Assembly (NCBI GenBank): GCA_017552965.1
Contig: JAFZNQ010000074.1
Coordinates: 1 to 58,874, forward strand
Length of the DNA stretch: 58,874 nt
From: Abditibacteriota bacterium
GTDB lineage: Bacteria; Armatimonadota; UBA5829
Reading direction: 5' to 3'
A program made the translations under genes and the position numbers. The notes beneath the pieces are model-generated. The model saw only the letters and a program-made list of their open reading frames with translations, had not been told where the DNA came from and made no database searches. Below are positions 1-7,977 of the stretch, in pieces; position 1 is the first letter of the stretch, and each line of letters begins with the position of its first letter.

Positions 1-20
1 GCCTGCCGAGGGCGTAAGCC

Positions 21-989
21 TTACGGCCGGATGGCTTTGATGGCGCGGGTCATGGCCTCGATGTTCCCGAGGGGGGCGCTGCCGGGGATGTCGTGGCTGG
101 AGAAGATGAGCCCGGTGGGGGCAAAGGCCTCATACACCCTGCGGACGTGCTCTTCTATCTCCGCCGGGGTGCCCATGGGCAGTATGCGGGTGTTGTCCAT
201 GCCGCCGTAGAGCATGAGCCTGCCCTCCGAGGCCTGCAAAAATTCCTCCGGCGGGTTGTAGCGGGGTTCCAGGGGATTGAGTCCGTCGGCTCCCAGCTCC
301 AGGATGAGGGGCAGGGCCTCGATGACTCTGCCGTCCGTGTGGTAAAAGACCTTTTTCCCGGCCCGGTGGGCTATGTCCACGGCCTCTGTCAGGTAGTCAA
401 AGTGAAAGCGCCTGACCATCCGGGGCGAATACATCATGCCCGTATTCATGCAAAAGTCCTCTGCCAGATACAGGACGTCTATGTCCATGGCGCACACCCG
501 CCGGATGATCTCCCGCATCACGGGCCAGGCCCGGGCGAGAAACCGGTCTATCACGCCGCCGGAGAGGGCCATGGCCTCCATGAGGTCCTGCGGGAGCAGC
601 AGGGAGTTCAGCAGTCCCAGGGGCACAGTCACCAGGGTAAAGATGGCCTTGTCCGGATATTTCCGCCGCTTGGCCTCTATGTCCGCGTAGATGGCGGGGT
701 CGGCGGGGTCGCACAGCTCCAGGTCCCGGGTCTCTTCGATGGAGTCTATCCTGCCCCGGGTCATCCAGGCTGTCTTGCCGTCAAACACGTATTCCGCCCT
801 GCGGCCGGGGCACAGGTCCGCCGTACCAAAGGCTTCGATCACGTCGGCGCCGAAATAAGAGATGCGAAAGTCCTCTCCCAGCTCCCGGTCCAGCCGGGCC
901 ATGGCGTCCCGGTCCATCCAAAAATTGAAGGGCGGCCTGTCCGGCTTTTTGCCTTCCAGGACCGCCCGCACTCTATCTCTCGAGGTCAT
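21..989 (-). CDS. Uroporphyrinogen decarboxylase (URO-D) superfamily protein
   Basis: This 322-residue protein has the URO-D/methyltransferase TIM-barrel pattern. The N-terminus (TSRDRVRAVLEGKKPDRPPF) is typical, the middle carries FYHTDGRV and GADGLNPLEP, and near the end comes LMLYGGMDN followed by a long helix and SSHDIPGSAP. Family members decarboxylate uroporphyrinogen or move methyl groups between corrinoid proteins and thiols. There are no haem genes nearby, so a methyltransferase-like or other catabolic role is as likely as haem synthesis. Its start overlaps the end of the upstream zinc-ribbon gene by 17 nt, which indicates translational coupling. The family call is good; the substrate is unknown. 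Confidence 0.8.
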   Translation of the reverse strand: MTSRDRVRAVLEGKKPDRPPFNFWMDRDAMARLDRELGEDFRISYFGADVIEAFGTADLCPGRRAEYVFDGKTAWMTRGRIDSIEETRDLELCDPADPAIYADIEAKRRKYPDKAIFTLVTVPLGLLNSLLLPQDLMEAMALSGGVIDRFLARAWPVMREIIRRVCAMDIDVLYLAEDFCMNTGMMYSPRMVRRFHFDYLTEAVDIAHRAGKKVFYHTDGRVIEALPLILELGADGLNPLEPRYNPPEEFLQASEGRLMLYGGMDNTRILPMGTPAEIEEHVRRVYEAFAPTGLIFSSHDIPGSAPLGNIEAMTRAIKAIRP

Positions 990-1398
990 CGGAGTCCTCT
1001 TTTTTGGTGAGAAAGGCCACCAGCCTCTCCCGCCTCATCAGCTCCAGGGTGCCTGCCAGCCTCTCCCCCAGAGAGTAGCAGTACCAGAAGAGCAGTCCGC
1101 CGGCGCACACCGCCAGCTTCACTCCAAAGCCGCCCTTCAGGGAGGGCATGATCCCGCAGACGCCTATGACTATGAGTATGAGCACCATCACCTCCCGCCG
1201 CCGGGTCATGGCGACGGCCGCGTTTTTCGCCCGGGCAAAAAAGCCCGCCATGATCAGGGCAAATTCGGCCCTTCTCTGCTCCTCGGTCACCGGCTCCGCC
1301 GGGGCGGATATCTCTACTCCCGCCAGGTCGGTCCTGCACTTGAAGCAGCGCTTGGCATTGTCGGGGTTGGGGGCTGCGCACTGGGGGCATCTTTTCAT
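973..1398 (-). CDS. Zinc-ribbon membrane protein, hypothetical
   Basis: This is a 141-residue protein if it starts at the ATG at 1398, which gives an N-terminus of MKRCPQCAAPNPDNAKRC. A GGGAGGA motif lies about 12 nt upstream of that ATG. An upstream ATG at 1446 would overlap the reverse promoter and is rejected. The N-terminus has two CxxC pairs (CPQC and CFKC), a zinc-ribbon signature. The middle contains two adjacent hydrophobic segments (VLILIVIGVCGIM and LAVCAGGLLFWYCYSL) that look like a membrane hairpin, and the C-terminus is charged and cytosolic. No function is recognised. It is co-transcribed with the URO-D-like gene. Confidence 0.65.
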   Translation of the reverse strand: MKRCPQCAAPNPDNAKRCFKCRTDLAGVEISAPAEPVTEEQRRAEFALIMAGFFARAKNAAVAMTRRREVMVLILIVIGVCGIMPSLKGGFGVKLAVCAGGLLFWYCYSLGERLAGTLELMRRERLVAFLTKKEDSDDLER

Positions 1399-1434
1399 AG
1401 GGACTGTGTTCCTCCCGCTGGTTTTCTGATTATT

Positions 1435-1463
1435 ATTATAACACAATCGGAACTCTCAGGCAA
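1435..1463 (-). promoter_or_regulatory. Promoter for the zinc-ribbon/URO-D operon
   Basis: Read on the minus strand, TTGCCT (1463-1458) and TATAAT (1440-1435) are separated by 17 bp, and a TGT precedes the -10 (extended -10). It lies back to back with the lepB promoter. Confidence 0.6.
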
Positions 1464-1470
1464 CAAACCG

Positions 1471-1479
1471 TGGTATAAT
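1471..1479 (+). promoter_or_regulatory. Extended -10 promoter of lepB
   Basis: TGGTATAAT is an extended -10 about 34 nt upstream of the lepB ATG. No good -35 is visible, which fits an extended -10 promoter. Confidence 0.55.
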
Positions 1480-1512
1480 GAATAAAGAACGATTTCAAGG
1501 AGGCTGCGAGTC

Positions 1513-2454
1513 ATGGACGTGTTATCACAGAGCTTCGGGCGTCTGGCTCCCGTAGCTGTATTTGTATATTCGGTGGCGCTGCTGGCAGCGGGCATACTGG
1601 CCCGCAAAAAGAGCCGGTTCGTCAGCGCCGCCTGCTGCATAGTGAGCGTGATACTCATCCTGTCCTTTGGCATAGTGAGGCCCTTTTTGGTGGAGAGCTA
1701 CTACATCAACACCGCTTCCATGGCCCCGGGCGTCCGGCCCGGCACGGTGGTGTTTTGCGACAAGCTCTACTACCGCTTTGCCCCCATCAAACGGCAGCAG
1801 ACCGTGATGGTCAAGGTGCCGCGTTACGGCGAGCCCTACTTTGAGCCCGTCACCCTGAAGGGAAAGCTCAGGGAGTTTTTCCTGGGACTGGACACCAGAG
1901 ACGTGTTTTTGAAAAGGGTCATTGCCCTTCCCGGCGAACAGCTGCAGATCCTGGGGCCCACCCTCTTTGTGGACGGCAAAAAGGCCGATCCCGACCGGGT
2001 GATGACCGGGCTGGGCTACCCTCAGCTTGTCCGCTACCGGGTGTCCGAAAATGGCATCTTCACAGACCCCGGCGCTTTCGTCATCTCCGCCGAGGGGCTC
2101 TCCTCGCTGCTGGGAAAAAAGGCTGAGATACGCCAGGGGATATACGTGGACGGCGCGCTGCTGTCCGAGCCCTACGCCCGGCTGGCCGGCGCCTACACCG
2201 ACTATCCCGACACCCGGGTCGCCTGGTGGCGCATGATGCTCCCCCGGGATATTGCCGCCGCCGTCACCGAGACCGACGTGGGCACCGTCATCAACGTGCC
2301 CCCCGGCTATCTCTTTGTCCTGGGGGACAACCGGCAAAACTCCGAGGACTCCAGAGACTTTGGCTTTATCCGCCTGGAGGACGTGGTGGGCAGGCAGAAG
2401 GGCGGCGTGTTCCTGGGCACCGCCTTTGACAAAGGAGCAGAAACCGAGTGGTAG
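1513..2454 (+). CDS. lepB: Signal peptidase I
   Basis: This is a 313-residue membrane serine protease that removes Sec signal peptides. Two N-terminal transmembrane segments (residues about 10-30 and 36-58) precede the catalytic motif NTASMAPGV with nucleophile Ser69. The general base is Lys134 in FLKRVIALPGE, and the C-terminal box GDNRQNSEDSRDFG is present. The protein is longer than minimal Gram-positive enzymes because of insertions between the Lys box and the C-terminal box. An AAGGAGG sequence sits upstream of the ATG. It is monocistronic, divergent from the URO-D operon, and fits a genome that exports many proteins. Confidence 0.95.
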   Translation: MDVLSQSFGRLAPVAVFVYSVALLAAGILARKKSRFVSAACCIVSVILILSFGIVRPFLVESYYINTASMAPGVRPGTVVFCDKLYYRFAPIKRQQTVMVKVPRYGEPYFEPVTLKGKLREFFLGLDTRDVFLKRVIALPGEQLQILGPTLFVDGKKADPDRVMTGLGYPQLVRYRVSENGIFTDPGAFVISAEGLSSLLGKKAEIRQGIYVDGALLSEPYARLAGAYTDYPDTRVAWWRMMLPRDIAAAVTETDVGTVINVPPGYLFVLGDNRQNSEDSRDFGFIRLEDVVGRQKGGVFLGTAFDKGAETEW

Positions 2455-2509
2455 GATAGAGGTCTTGCGGCGGCGCGGGAGCGCCGCCGCAAGGCCCGTT
2501 ATTGCAAAA

Positions 2510-2550
2510 GCCCCGGCAGACGCAGCGCGCCTGCCGGGGCTTCTCTTTCC
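2510..2550. terminator. Terminator between lepB and the converging exported-protein gene
   Basis: A 10-bp GC stem (GCCCCGGCAG at 2510-2519 with CTGCCGGGGC at 2531-2540) is followed by a pyrimidine-rich tail. A second perfect hairpin (10-bp stem, GGGA loop) lies just upstream at 2467-2490. The pair sits between convergent genes. Confidence 0.65.
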
Positions 2551-2990
2551 TATTTCTTATAGTGTCTGGTGGGCTTTTTGGTCTTCAGTGAGGGGCTGGG
2601 CTTCGCGTCCGCGGGCTTGCCCCGGGGGGCGGCGGCCAGAGCGTAGGCCGAGTTGATGCCCTGGGCCCAGTTCTGGGCTATCTGCATGCAGGTGCCCGGG
2701 CCCGCGTCGGCGTCTCTCTTGCCCACGGTGGCTATGAAAATATTGCCGGCCCACAGCATCACCGAGCCGTCCTTTTGCTTTTGCAGGCGCATCATGGGGG
2801 CCTGCTCCAGGCTCATGACGTCGTTCATCCTTTCCTGTATGACCCGGGCTCTCTGTTCCCGGCTCAGGGTGGCGGAGCCGGCCTTCACCAAAAAGGCCTC
2901 GTAGCCGCCGCCCATGATGCGGCAGTCCGCGCTCCAGGCGCAGACGCACAGGCTGCACAGGAGCAGCAGCGCGAATATTTGCTTCATCAT
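2550..2990 (-). CDS. Exported protein resembling the N-terminal domain of some MscS-type proteins
   Basis: This 146-residue protein starts at the double ATG at 2990/2987, directly behind AGGGAGGAAA. The longer in-frame extension up to 3128 runs into the upstream hydrolase gene and is rejected. A signal peptide (MKQIFALLLLCSLCVCAWSA) is followed by a domain with the pattern SREQRARVIQERM ... MLWAGNIFIATVGKRDADAG. This resembles the soluble extracytoplasmic domain found ahead of MscS channels in some bacteria, but here there is no channel domain. The tail is basic (KTKKPTRHYKK). It is the last gene of a three-gene operon, 10 nt after the preceding stop. The domain assignment is by pattern memory only. 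Confidence 0.6.
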   Translation of the reverse strand: MMKQIFALLLLCSLCVCAWSADCRIMGGGYEAFLVKAGSATLSREQRARVIQERMNDVMSLEQAPMMRLQKQKDGSVMLWAGNIFIATVGKRDADAGPGTCMQIAQNWAQGINSAYALAAAPRGKPADAKPSPSLKTKKPTRHYKK

Positions 2991-3000
2991 TTTCCTCCCT

Positions 3001-3726
3001 CTACGCAAAAAACGACAGTATAAAGTCGTTGTATTTCTTCGCCGTTTCTTCGGGCATGTTGCAGTGGCCCATGCCCTCCACGGGTATATAAACGGCCCTG
3101 CCGCCTCTTTCGTTGACCCGTCGGGCAAAGGTCTCCGAGTTGGGCCCGGCGGCTATCATGGGGTCTGCCAGGCCGTGGACCAGCAGTATGGGTATGTCCG
3201 GCAGCTCCTCCAGCCGGTGCATGGGCGAGTGGGCCTTCATGACCGCCTCCACGTCGGTCTCCTCCCCGCCGCCGTAGGCGCACACGAAGTAGCGGGGCAG
3301 GTCCGGCCGCGCGGAGTAGTGATACACCAGGTCGCAGGCGGGGCAATTGGCCGCGGCCGCCGCCGGCTTGTAGCGTCCCACAATGGGGTAGAGCAGGGCC
3401 GACAGGCCCCCCATGCTGCCGCCCTCGCACACCAGCAGGGGCTCCTCTCCCAGCCCAAAGCGGCTGCATATCACGCCTATGAGGGCGTCGCACAGGTTGA
3501 CGGCGCTCCTGTTCAGCCAGGCCCAGGGGTCGTAGTAGGGGAATATCTGCACTATCCCCTTTTCGGCCAGCAGCTCCGCCCAGGGAGAGTCCGACAGGGT
3601 GCCGGGGTCCCCTCTGCCGTGGAGGGTGAGCAGGATGCCCCGGGCCCGGGTCACCAGATGGGCGTTGGTGTAGCAAAAACTTCTCATATTGTCGGCGCAG
3701 ATGATCTGCTCGGGTATGGTCTTCAT
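3001..3726 (-). CDS. Cytosolic alpha/beta hydrolase (dienelactone hydrolase/prolyl oligopeptidase type)
   Basis: This is a 241-residue alpha/beta hydrolase without a signal peptide. The oxyanion region is LTLHGRGDPG (about 34-42). The nucleophile elbow EGGSMGG has Ser104, the acid is Asp188 in VHGLADP, and the base is His221 in EGMGHC, so the triad is complete. It probably cleaves an ester or small acyl group from an imported sugar or peptide. It shares the NMRSFCYTNAH and NCP segments with the secreted neighbour (261 residues, 12 nt upstream), so the two arose by duplication and now act in different compartments. The substrate is unknown. Confidence 0.8.
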   Translation of the reverse strand: MKTIPEQIICADNMRSFCYTNAHLVTRARGILLTLHGRGDPGTLSDSPWAELLAEKGIVQIFPYYDPWAWLNRSAVNLCDALIGVICSRFGLGEEPLLVCEGGSMGGLSALLYPIVGRYKPAAAAANCPACDLVYHYSARPDLPRYFVCAYGGGEETDVEAVMKAHSPMHRLEELPDIPILLVHGLADPMIAAGPNSETFARRVNERGGRAVYIPVEGMGHCNMPEETAKKYNDFILSFFA

Positions 3727-3738
3727 GCTCGTCTCCTT

Positions 3739-4524
3739 TCAGTACCAGCAGCCGTAGGGGTTGCCCGGGGTGTCCAGGCCGAAATGCTCGAATATAAAGC
3801 GGGTGTAGGCCACGGTCATCTCCTCCGTGGCGCCGCAGTGGCCTATGGGGCCCTCATACAGCTCCGCCCTCAGGCCCCTCTGCCTCAGGCCCTCCGCCAG
3901 CCGGGCCGTGTTGTCCGCCAGTCCCGGTATGGGGTCGTTGACCCCGGACAGGAAGAGATAGTCCGTCTTGGGGAGCCGCTTCAATACGGACAGGGGCAGC
4001 AATATGCCCTCCAGGGCCCCGGGCTCCAGCCCCGGATGCTGAAAGTCCACCCAGTCCATGGGCGCTGTGACCGGGCAGTTGGCCGCTATGCACACGGGCC
4101 TGATGCCCGAAAATATCCCAAAGGTCAGGGCGGCAAAGCCTCCCATGGAGCAGCCTCCGAAGGCCATGGGCACCGTGTCCGGGATATGGTGCTCCCGGCG
4201 TATCACGTCTATGCAGCGCCTCACCTGTCTGGCGACAGAGGCCTTCATCCAGCTGTTCTGGGTGCCGTAGGGGAATATCTCTACCACCCCCGCCTCGGCA
4301 AAGGCCCGGGCGGAGGGGGAGTCCTCGTCTCTGGTGCCCTCATAGCCCGCCCCGTGAAAATTCACGTAGATGCCCCGCACGGGCCGGCGGACTATATGGG
4401 CGTTGGTATATACGTAGTCCCTGATGTTGGCGTAGGTGACGCTGTCCGGGTCAAAGGGCTTCCTGTCACACCAGGCCCCGGCGGCGGGCAGCAGCAAAAG
4501 CAGCAGCAAGCACAGTCTGATCAC
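3739..4524 (-). CDS. Secreted alpha/beta hydrolase, paralogue of the next gene
   Basis: This 261-residue protein begins with a signal peptide (IRLCLLLLLLLPAAGAWC), then FHGAGYEGTRDEDSP. Its nucleophile elbow GGCSMGG has Ser125, with Asp196 in SGVNDP and His228 in PIGHCG. It resembles poly(3-hydroxybutyrate) depolymerase or acetylxylan-esterase-like hydrolases in layout. It is the first gene of a three-gene operon preceded by a -10 at 4555-4550. The Cys next to the catalytic Ser and the Cys-containing tail (YGCWY) could form disulfides outside the cell. The substrate is not predictable from sequence alone. Confidence 0.8.
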   Translation of the reverse strand: MIRLCLLLLLLLPAAGAWCDRKPFDPDSVTYANIRDYVYTNAHIVRRPVRGIYVNFHGAGYEGTRDEDSPSARAFAEAGVVEIFPYGTQNSWMKASVARQVRRCIDVIRREHHIPDTVPMAFGGCSMGGFAALTFGIFSGIRPVCIAANCPVTAPMDWVDFQHPGLEPGALEGILLPLSVLKRLPKTDYLFLSGVNDPIPGLADNTARLAEGLRQRGLRAELYEGPIGHCGATEEMTVAYTRFIFEHFGLDTPGNPYGCWY

Positions 4525-4549
4525 TATAGTTTCTCCTTTTTCCGCCTCT

Positions 4550-4555
4550 ATTATA
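4550..4555 (-). promoter_or_regulatory. Extended -10 of the hydrolase operon
   Basis: On the minus strand TGCTATAAT precedes the hydrolase ATG by about 25 nt. No convincing -35 is visible. Confidence 0.5.
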
Positions 4556-4611
4556 GCACATCGGCCGGGATATTTGCGGATTTTGCCGGCCCTTTTGGAA
4601 GGCCTTTCCGT

Positions 4612-4641
4612 TTGTATATTTTCCCCTTTATCTGTTATAAT
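4612..4641 (+). promoter_or_regulatory. Promoter of the gatCAB operon
   Basis: TTGTAT (4612-4617) and TATAAT (4636-4641) are spaced by 18 bp, about 57 nt before the gatC GTG start. Confidence 0.5.
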
Positions 4642-4698
4642 AAATTATGTGTGACCAAGTTGCATAATAAGGCCTTTGGCCGTTTGTGAGGATATACA

Positions 4699-4986
4699 GT
4701 GCTTACCAAGGAAGATATAGCCGCCATAGCCCACCTTTCCAGGCTGGAAATGGGGGACGACGCGGAAAAGCTCACCGAGCAGATCAACAAGCTGCTGGAC
4801 AACTTTCAGAGCCTGCAGGCCCTGGACACCGACAGCGTGAAGCCCACCAGCCACGCCGTGCCCATGTACAACGTGTTCAGGGAGGACGAGGTCCGTCCCT
4901 CTCTCAGCCCCGAGGAAGTGGTGCAGAACGGCTCCGACACCCAGGACCTGTGCTTTGTGGTCCCCAGGATAGTTGACACGGATTAG
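4699..4986 (+). CDS. gatC: Asp-tRNA(Asn)/Glu-tRNA(Gln) amidotransferase subunit C
   Basis: This is a 95-residue GatC that starts with GTG behind a GAGG motif. It has the canonical opening LTKEDIAAIAHLSRLEM, a central helix (KLTEQINKLLDNFQSLQALD) and a C-terminal stretch ending FVVPRIV. GatC wraps around GatA and stabilises the GatCAB complex, which converts Glu-tRNA(Gln) to Gln-tRNA(Gln) and/or Asp-tRNA(Asn) to Asn-tRNA(Asn). It is the first gene of gatCAB, with gatA 8 nt downstream. Confidence 0.93.
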   Translation: MLTKEDIAAIAHLSRLEMGDDAEKLTEQINKLLDNFQSLQALDTDSVKPTSHAVPMYNVFREDEVRPSLSPEEVVQNGSDTQDLCFVVPRIVDTD

Positions 4987-4994
4987 AGGCGCAT

Positions 4995-6458
4995 ATGAAC
5001 AACGAATTCTATACTCTCACGGCTCACGAGATAGCCGGGTTCATCAGGTCGCGGCAGGCTTCCGCCGAGGAAATAGCGGAGAGCTTTGCCGGCCGCATCG
5101 CCGCCACAGAAGACAGGGTCAGGGCCTACATCTCCCTGACCTGCGACGCCATGCTGGAGCAGGCGAAGGCTGTGGACAGGGACCTGGCCGCGGGCAAAGA
5201 GCTGCCCCCCCTGGCCGGGGTGCCCTGCGCCGTCAAGGACAACATGTCCACCGCCGGCGTCCTCACCACCGCCGCCTCCAGGATACTGGCGGACTACGTG
5301 CCTGTGTACAACGCCACCGCCGTCCAAAAGCTCTTTGACGGCCGGGTGCTCATGACGGGCAAGGCCAATCTGGACGAGTTTGCCATGGGCTCCTCCTGTG
5401 AAAACAGCGCCTTTTTCCCCACCCGCAACCCCTGGGACCTGTCCCGGGTCCCCGGCGGCTCCAGCGGCGGCAGCGCCGCCGCCGTGGCGGCGGATGAGTG
5501 CGCCTTTGCCCTGGGCTCCGACACCGGCGGCTCCATACGCCAGCCCGCTTCCTTCTGCGGCATAGTGGGCCTGAAGCCCACCTACGGCAGAGTGTCCCGC
5601 TACGGCCTCCTGGCCTTTGCCTCTTCCCTGGACCAGATAGGCCCCATGACCAAGGACGTCACCGACGCTGCCCTGGTCCTCAACGCCATCTGCGGCCGGG
5701 ACGTGATGGACACCACCTCCCTGCCCGCCCCTGTGCCCGACTTCACCGCGGCCCTCACCGGAGACGTGCGGGGCATGAAGATAGCCGTGCCCGGGGAATT
5801 CATGGGCAAGGGCATAGCCGAAGAGACACGCCGGGCCGTCAGCGAAGCCATGGAACGCTTCCGGGCTCTGGGAGCCACCGTGGACATGGTGTCCATGCCC
5901 AACGTGGAATACGGCCTGCCCGTCTATTACATCATCGCTCCCGCCGAGTGTTCCTCCAACCTGGCCCGCTACGACGGAGTGAAATACGGGCACAGGTCCG
6001 ACAAGTCCGTGGACACCTTCAGCATGTACAAAAAATCCCGCACCGAGGGCTTCGGCCCCGAGGTGAAGCAGAGGATCATGATAGGCACCTACGCCCTGTC
6101 CGCAGGCTACTACGACGCCTACTATCTCAAGGCCCAGAAGGTGCGCACCCTGGTCAAGGAGGACTTTGACCGGGTCTTCGCCGATTATGACGTCATCATA
6201 TCGCCCACCTCTCCCGACACCGCCTTCGGCATAGGGGAGCAGACGGACGATCCCTACACCATGAAGCTGGCGGACATCTGCACCATCCCCGCCAACCTGG
6301 CGGGCATCCCCGCCATGAGCCTGCCCTGCGGCTTTGACAGCCGCCAGCTGCCCATAGGCCTGCAGATCATGGCTCCCGCTCTGGGAGAAGAGACCATGCT
6401 GAAGGCTGCCTACGCCTTCGAGCAGACCACGGATTTCCGGAAAAAGCCGGCGTTATAG
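4995..6458 (+). CDS. gatA: Asp-tRNA(Asn)/Glu-tRNA(Gln) amidotransferase subunit A
   Basis: This is a 487-residue amidase-signature enzyme that hydrolyses glutamine and passes ammonia to GatB. The Ser-cisSer-Lys triad is visible as Lys81 in PCAVKDNMS, Ser156 in GGSSGGS and Ser180 in SDTGGSIRQP. Length and motif order match the family. A GAGG sequence precedes the ATG, and the gene is tightly coupled to gatC and gatB. The tRNA-Gln gene of the window lies 10 kb downstream under its own promoter. Confidence 0.96.
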   Translation: MNNEFYTLTAHEIAGFIRSRQASAEEIAESFAGRIAATEDRVRAYISLTCDAMLEQAKAVDRDLAAGKELPPLAGVPCAVKDNMSTAGVLTTAASRILADYVPVYNATAVQKLFDGRVLMTGKANLDEFAMGSSCENSAFFPTRNPWDLSRVPGGSSGGSAAAVAADECAFALGSDTGGSIRQPASFCGIVGLKPTYGRVSRYGLLAFASSLDQIGPMTKDVTDAALVLNAICGRDVMDTTSLPAPVPDFTAALTGDVRGMKIAVPGEFMGKGIAEETRRAVSEAMERFRALGATVDMVSMPNVEYGLPVYYIIAPAECSSNLARYDGVKYGHRSDKSVDTFSMYKKSRTEGFGPEVKQRIMIGTYALSAGYYDAYYLKAQKVRTLVKEDFDRVFADYDVIISPTSPDTAFGIGEQTDDPYTMKLADICTIPANLAGIPAMSLPCGFDSRQLPIGLQIMAPALGEETMLKAAYAFEQTTDFRKKPAL

Positions 6459-6470
6459 GGGGGAACGAAT

Positions 6471-7916
6471 ATGAAATACAATGCTGTGATAGGAATGGAG
6501 GTCCACGTGGAGCTGGCCACCCGTTCCAAGATGTTCTGCGGCTGCAAGGTGGATTTCGGCGGAGAGCCCAACACCCGGTGCTGCCCCGTGTGCACGGGCA
6601 TGCCCGGCTCCCTGCCTTCCGTCAACAGGAGGGCCGTGGAGTTCATGCTGAAGGCCGCCCTGGCCCTGAACTGCAAGATCAACTACGAGAATTATTTTCA
6701 CCGGAAAAATTATTACTATCCCGACCTGCCCAAGAACTTCCAGACCACCCAGTATGACAGCCCCATAGGCTACAACGGGTATCTGGAGATCAATTCCGGC
6801 GGCCGCATCAAGAAGATAGCCATTCTCAGGGTGCACATGGAGGAGGACACGGGCAAGCTGCTCCACATAGAGGGCGGCAAGTCCCTGGTGGACTACAACC
6901 GCTCCGGCACTCCCCTTATGGAGATAGTCACCCAGGTCCCGGCCCCCGAGGGCTATGACATCATCGAAAACGCCGAGGAAGCCCGGGAATACGTGCAGAG
7001 GCTCCGGCAGCTGCTGGTCTATCTGAAGATCTCCGACTGCCGCATGGAGGAGGGCTCCATGCGCTGCGAGCCCAATATATCCGTGAGGCCCGAGGGCTCC
7101 GACAAGCTGGGCACCAAGACAGAGCTGAAGAACCTCAATTCCTTCCGGGTGGTGCATCTGGCCACCGACTACGAGATCAAGCGCCAGATAGCCTGTCTGG
7201 AGGAAGGGGAAAAGATAGTGCAGGAGACCCGCCGCTGGGACGACGCCCGGGACGAGACCACCATCATGCGCACCAAGGAATCCGCCCAGGAATACCGCTA
7301 TTTCCCCGAGCCGGATCTGGTGCCCATCAGGCTTTCACACGAATACGTGGAGGAGGTCCGGGCTCAGATACCCGAGCTGCCCATCCCCAAGCGGGACCGC
7401 TTCGTGAAGGACTACTCCCTGCCCCTCACCGACGCCGAGGTGCTGGTGGACGACCCGGACCTGGCGGACTTCTTTGACCGCACGGCCCGTCTGGCCGCCA
7501 ACCCCAAGGCTGCCGCCAACTGGATCCTGACCGAGCTGCTGAAGCTGGTGAACGAGTCCGGCAGGCCTCTGGCGGAATGCGGCATCCGGCCCGAGGACGT
7601 GAACAAGGTGCTGGAGCTCATGGACTCCGGCAAGATCAACCGCAACGCCGCCAAGCAGGTCTTCGGCGAGATGTTCGCCACCGGCAAGGCTGCCGAGGCC
7701 ATCATCAAAGAGAAGGGCCTGGAGCAGGTGTCCGACACCTCCAGCATAGAGGAATGCGTGGACAGGATACTGGCCGCCAACCCTAAGGAGGTGGACCGGT
7801 TCAGAGCCGGCGAGACCAAGCTCATGGGCTTCTTCACCGGCCAGGTCATGAGAGAGATGAAGGGCAAGGCCAACCCCGCCGTGGTGGGGAAGATACTGAA
7901 GGAAAAGCTGGGCTGA
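6471..7916 (+). CDS. gatB: Asp-tRNA(Asn)/Glu-tRNA(Gln) amidotransferase subunit B
   Basis: This 481-residue subunit binds the misacylated tRNA and activates its side-chain carboxyl with ATP before amidation. It opens with YNAVIGMEVHVELATRSKMF, has the Zn-site-like segment CCPVCTGMPGSLP, then VHMEEDTGKL and DYNRSGTPLMEIVT. The C-terminal YqeY-like helical tail ends with MREMKGKANPAVVGKILKEKL. The gene is complete, with a strong GGGGGGA ribosome site 12 nt after gatA. Confidence 0.96.
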   Translation: MKYNAVIGMEVHVELATRSKMFCGCKVDFGGEPNTRCCPVCTGMPGSLPSVNRRAVEFMLKAALALNCKINYENYFHRKNYYYPDLPKNFQTTQYDSPIGYNGYLEINSGGRIKKIAILRVHMEEDTGKLLHIEGGKSLVDYNRSGTPLMEIVTQVPAPEGYDIIENAEEAREYVQRLRQLLVYLKISDCRMEEGSMRCEPNISVRPEGSDKLGTKTELKNLNSFRVVHLATDYEIKRQIACLEEGEKIVQETRRWDDARDETTIMRTKESAQEYRYFPEPDLVPIRLSHEYVEEVRAQIPELPIPKRDRFVKDYSLPLTDAEVLVDDPDLADFFDRTARLAANPKAAANWILTELLKLVNESGRPLAECGIRPEDVNKVLELMDSGKINRNAAKQVFGEMFATGKAAEAIIKEKGLEQVSDTSSIEECVDRILAANPKEVDRFRAGETKLMGFFTGQVMREMKGKANPAVVGKILKEKLG

Positions 7917-7977
7917 CACGGGCGGCCTCAGGGAAGCTGATGACAGGCGCTCACCCGGCGCCTTTGAGAGGATAACA

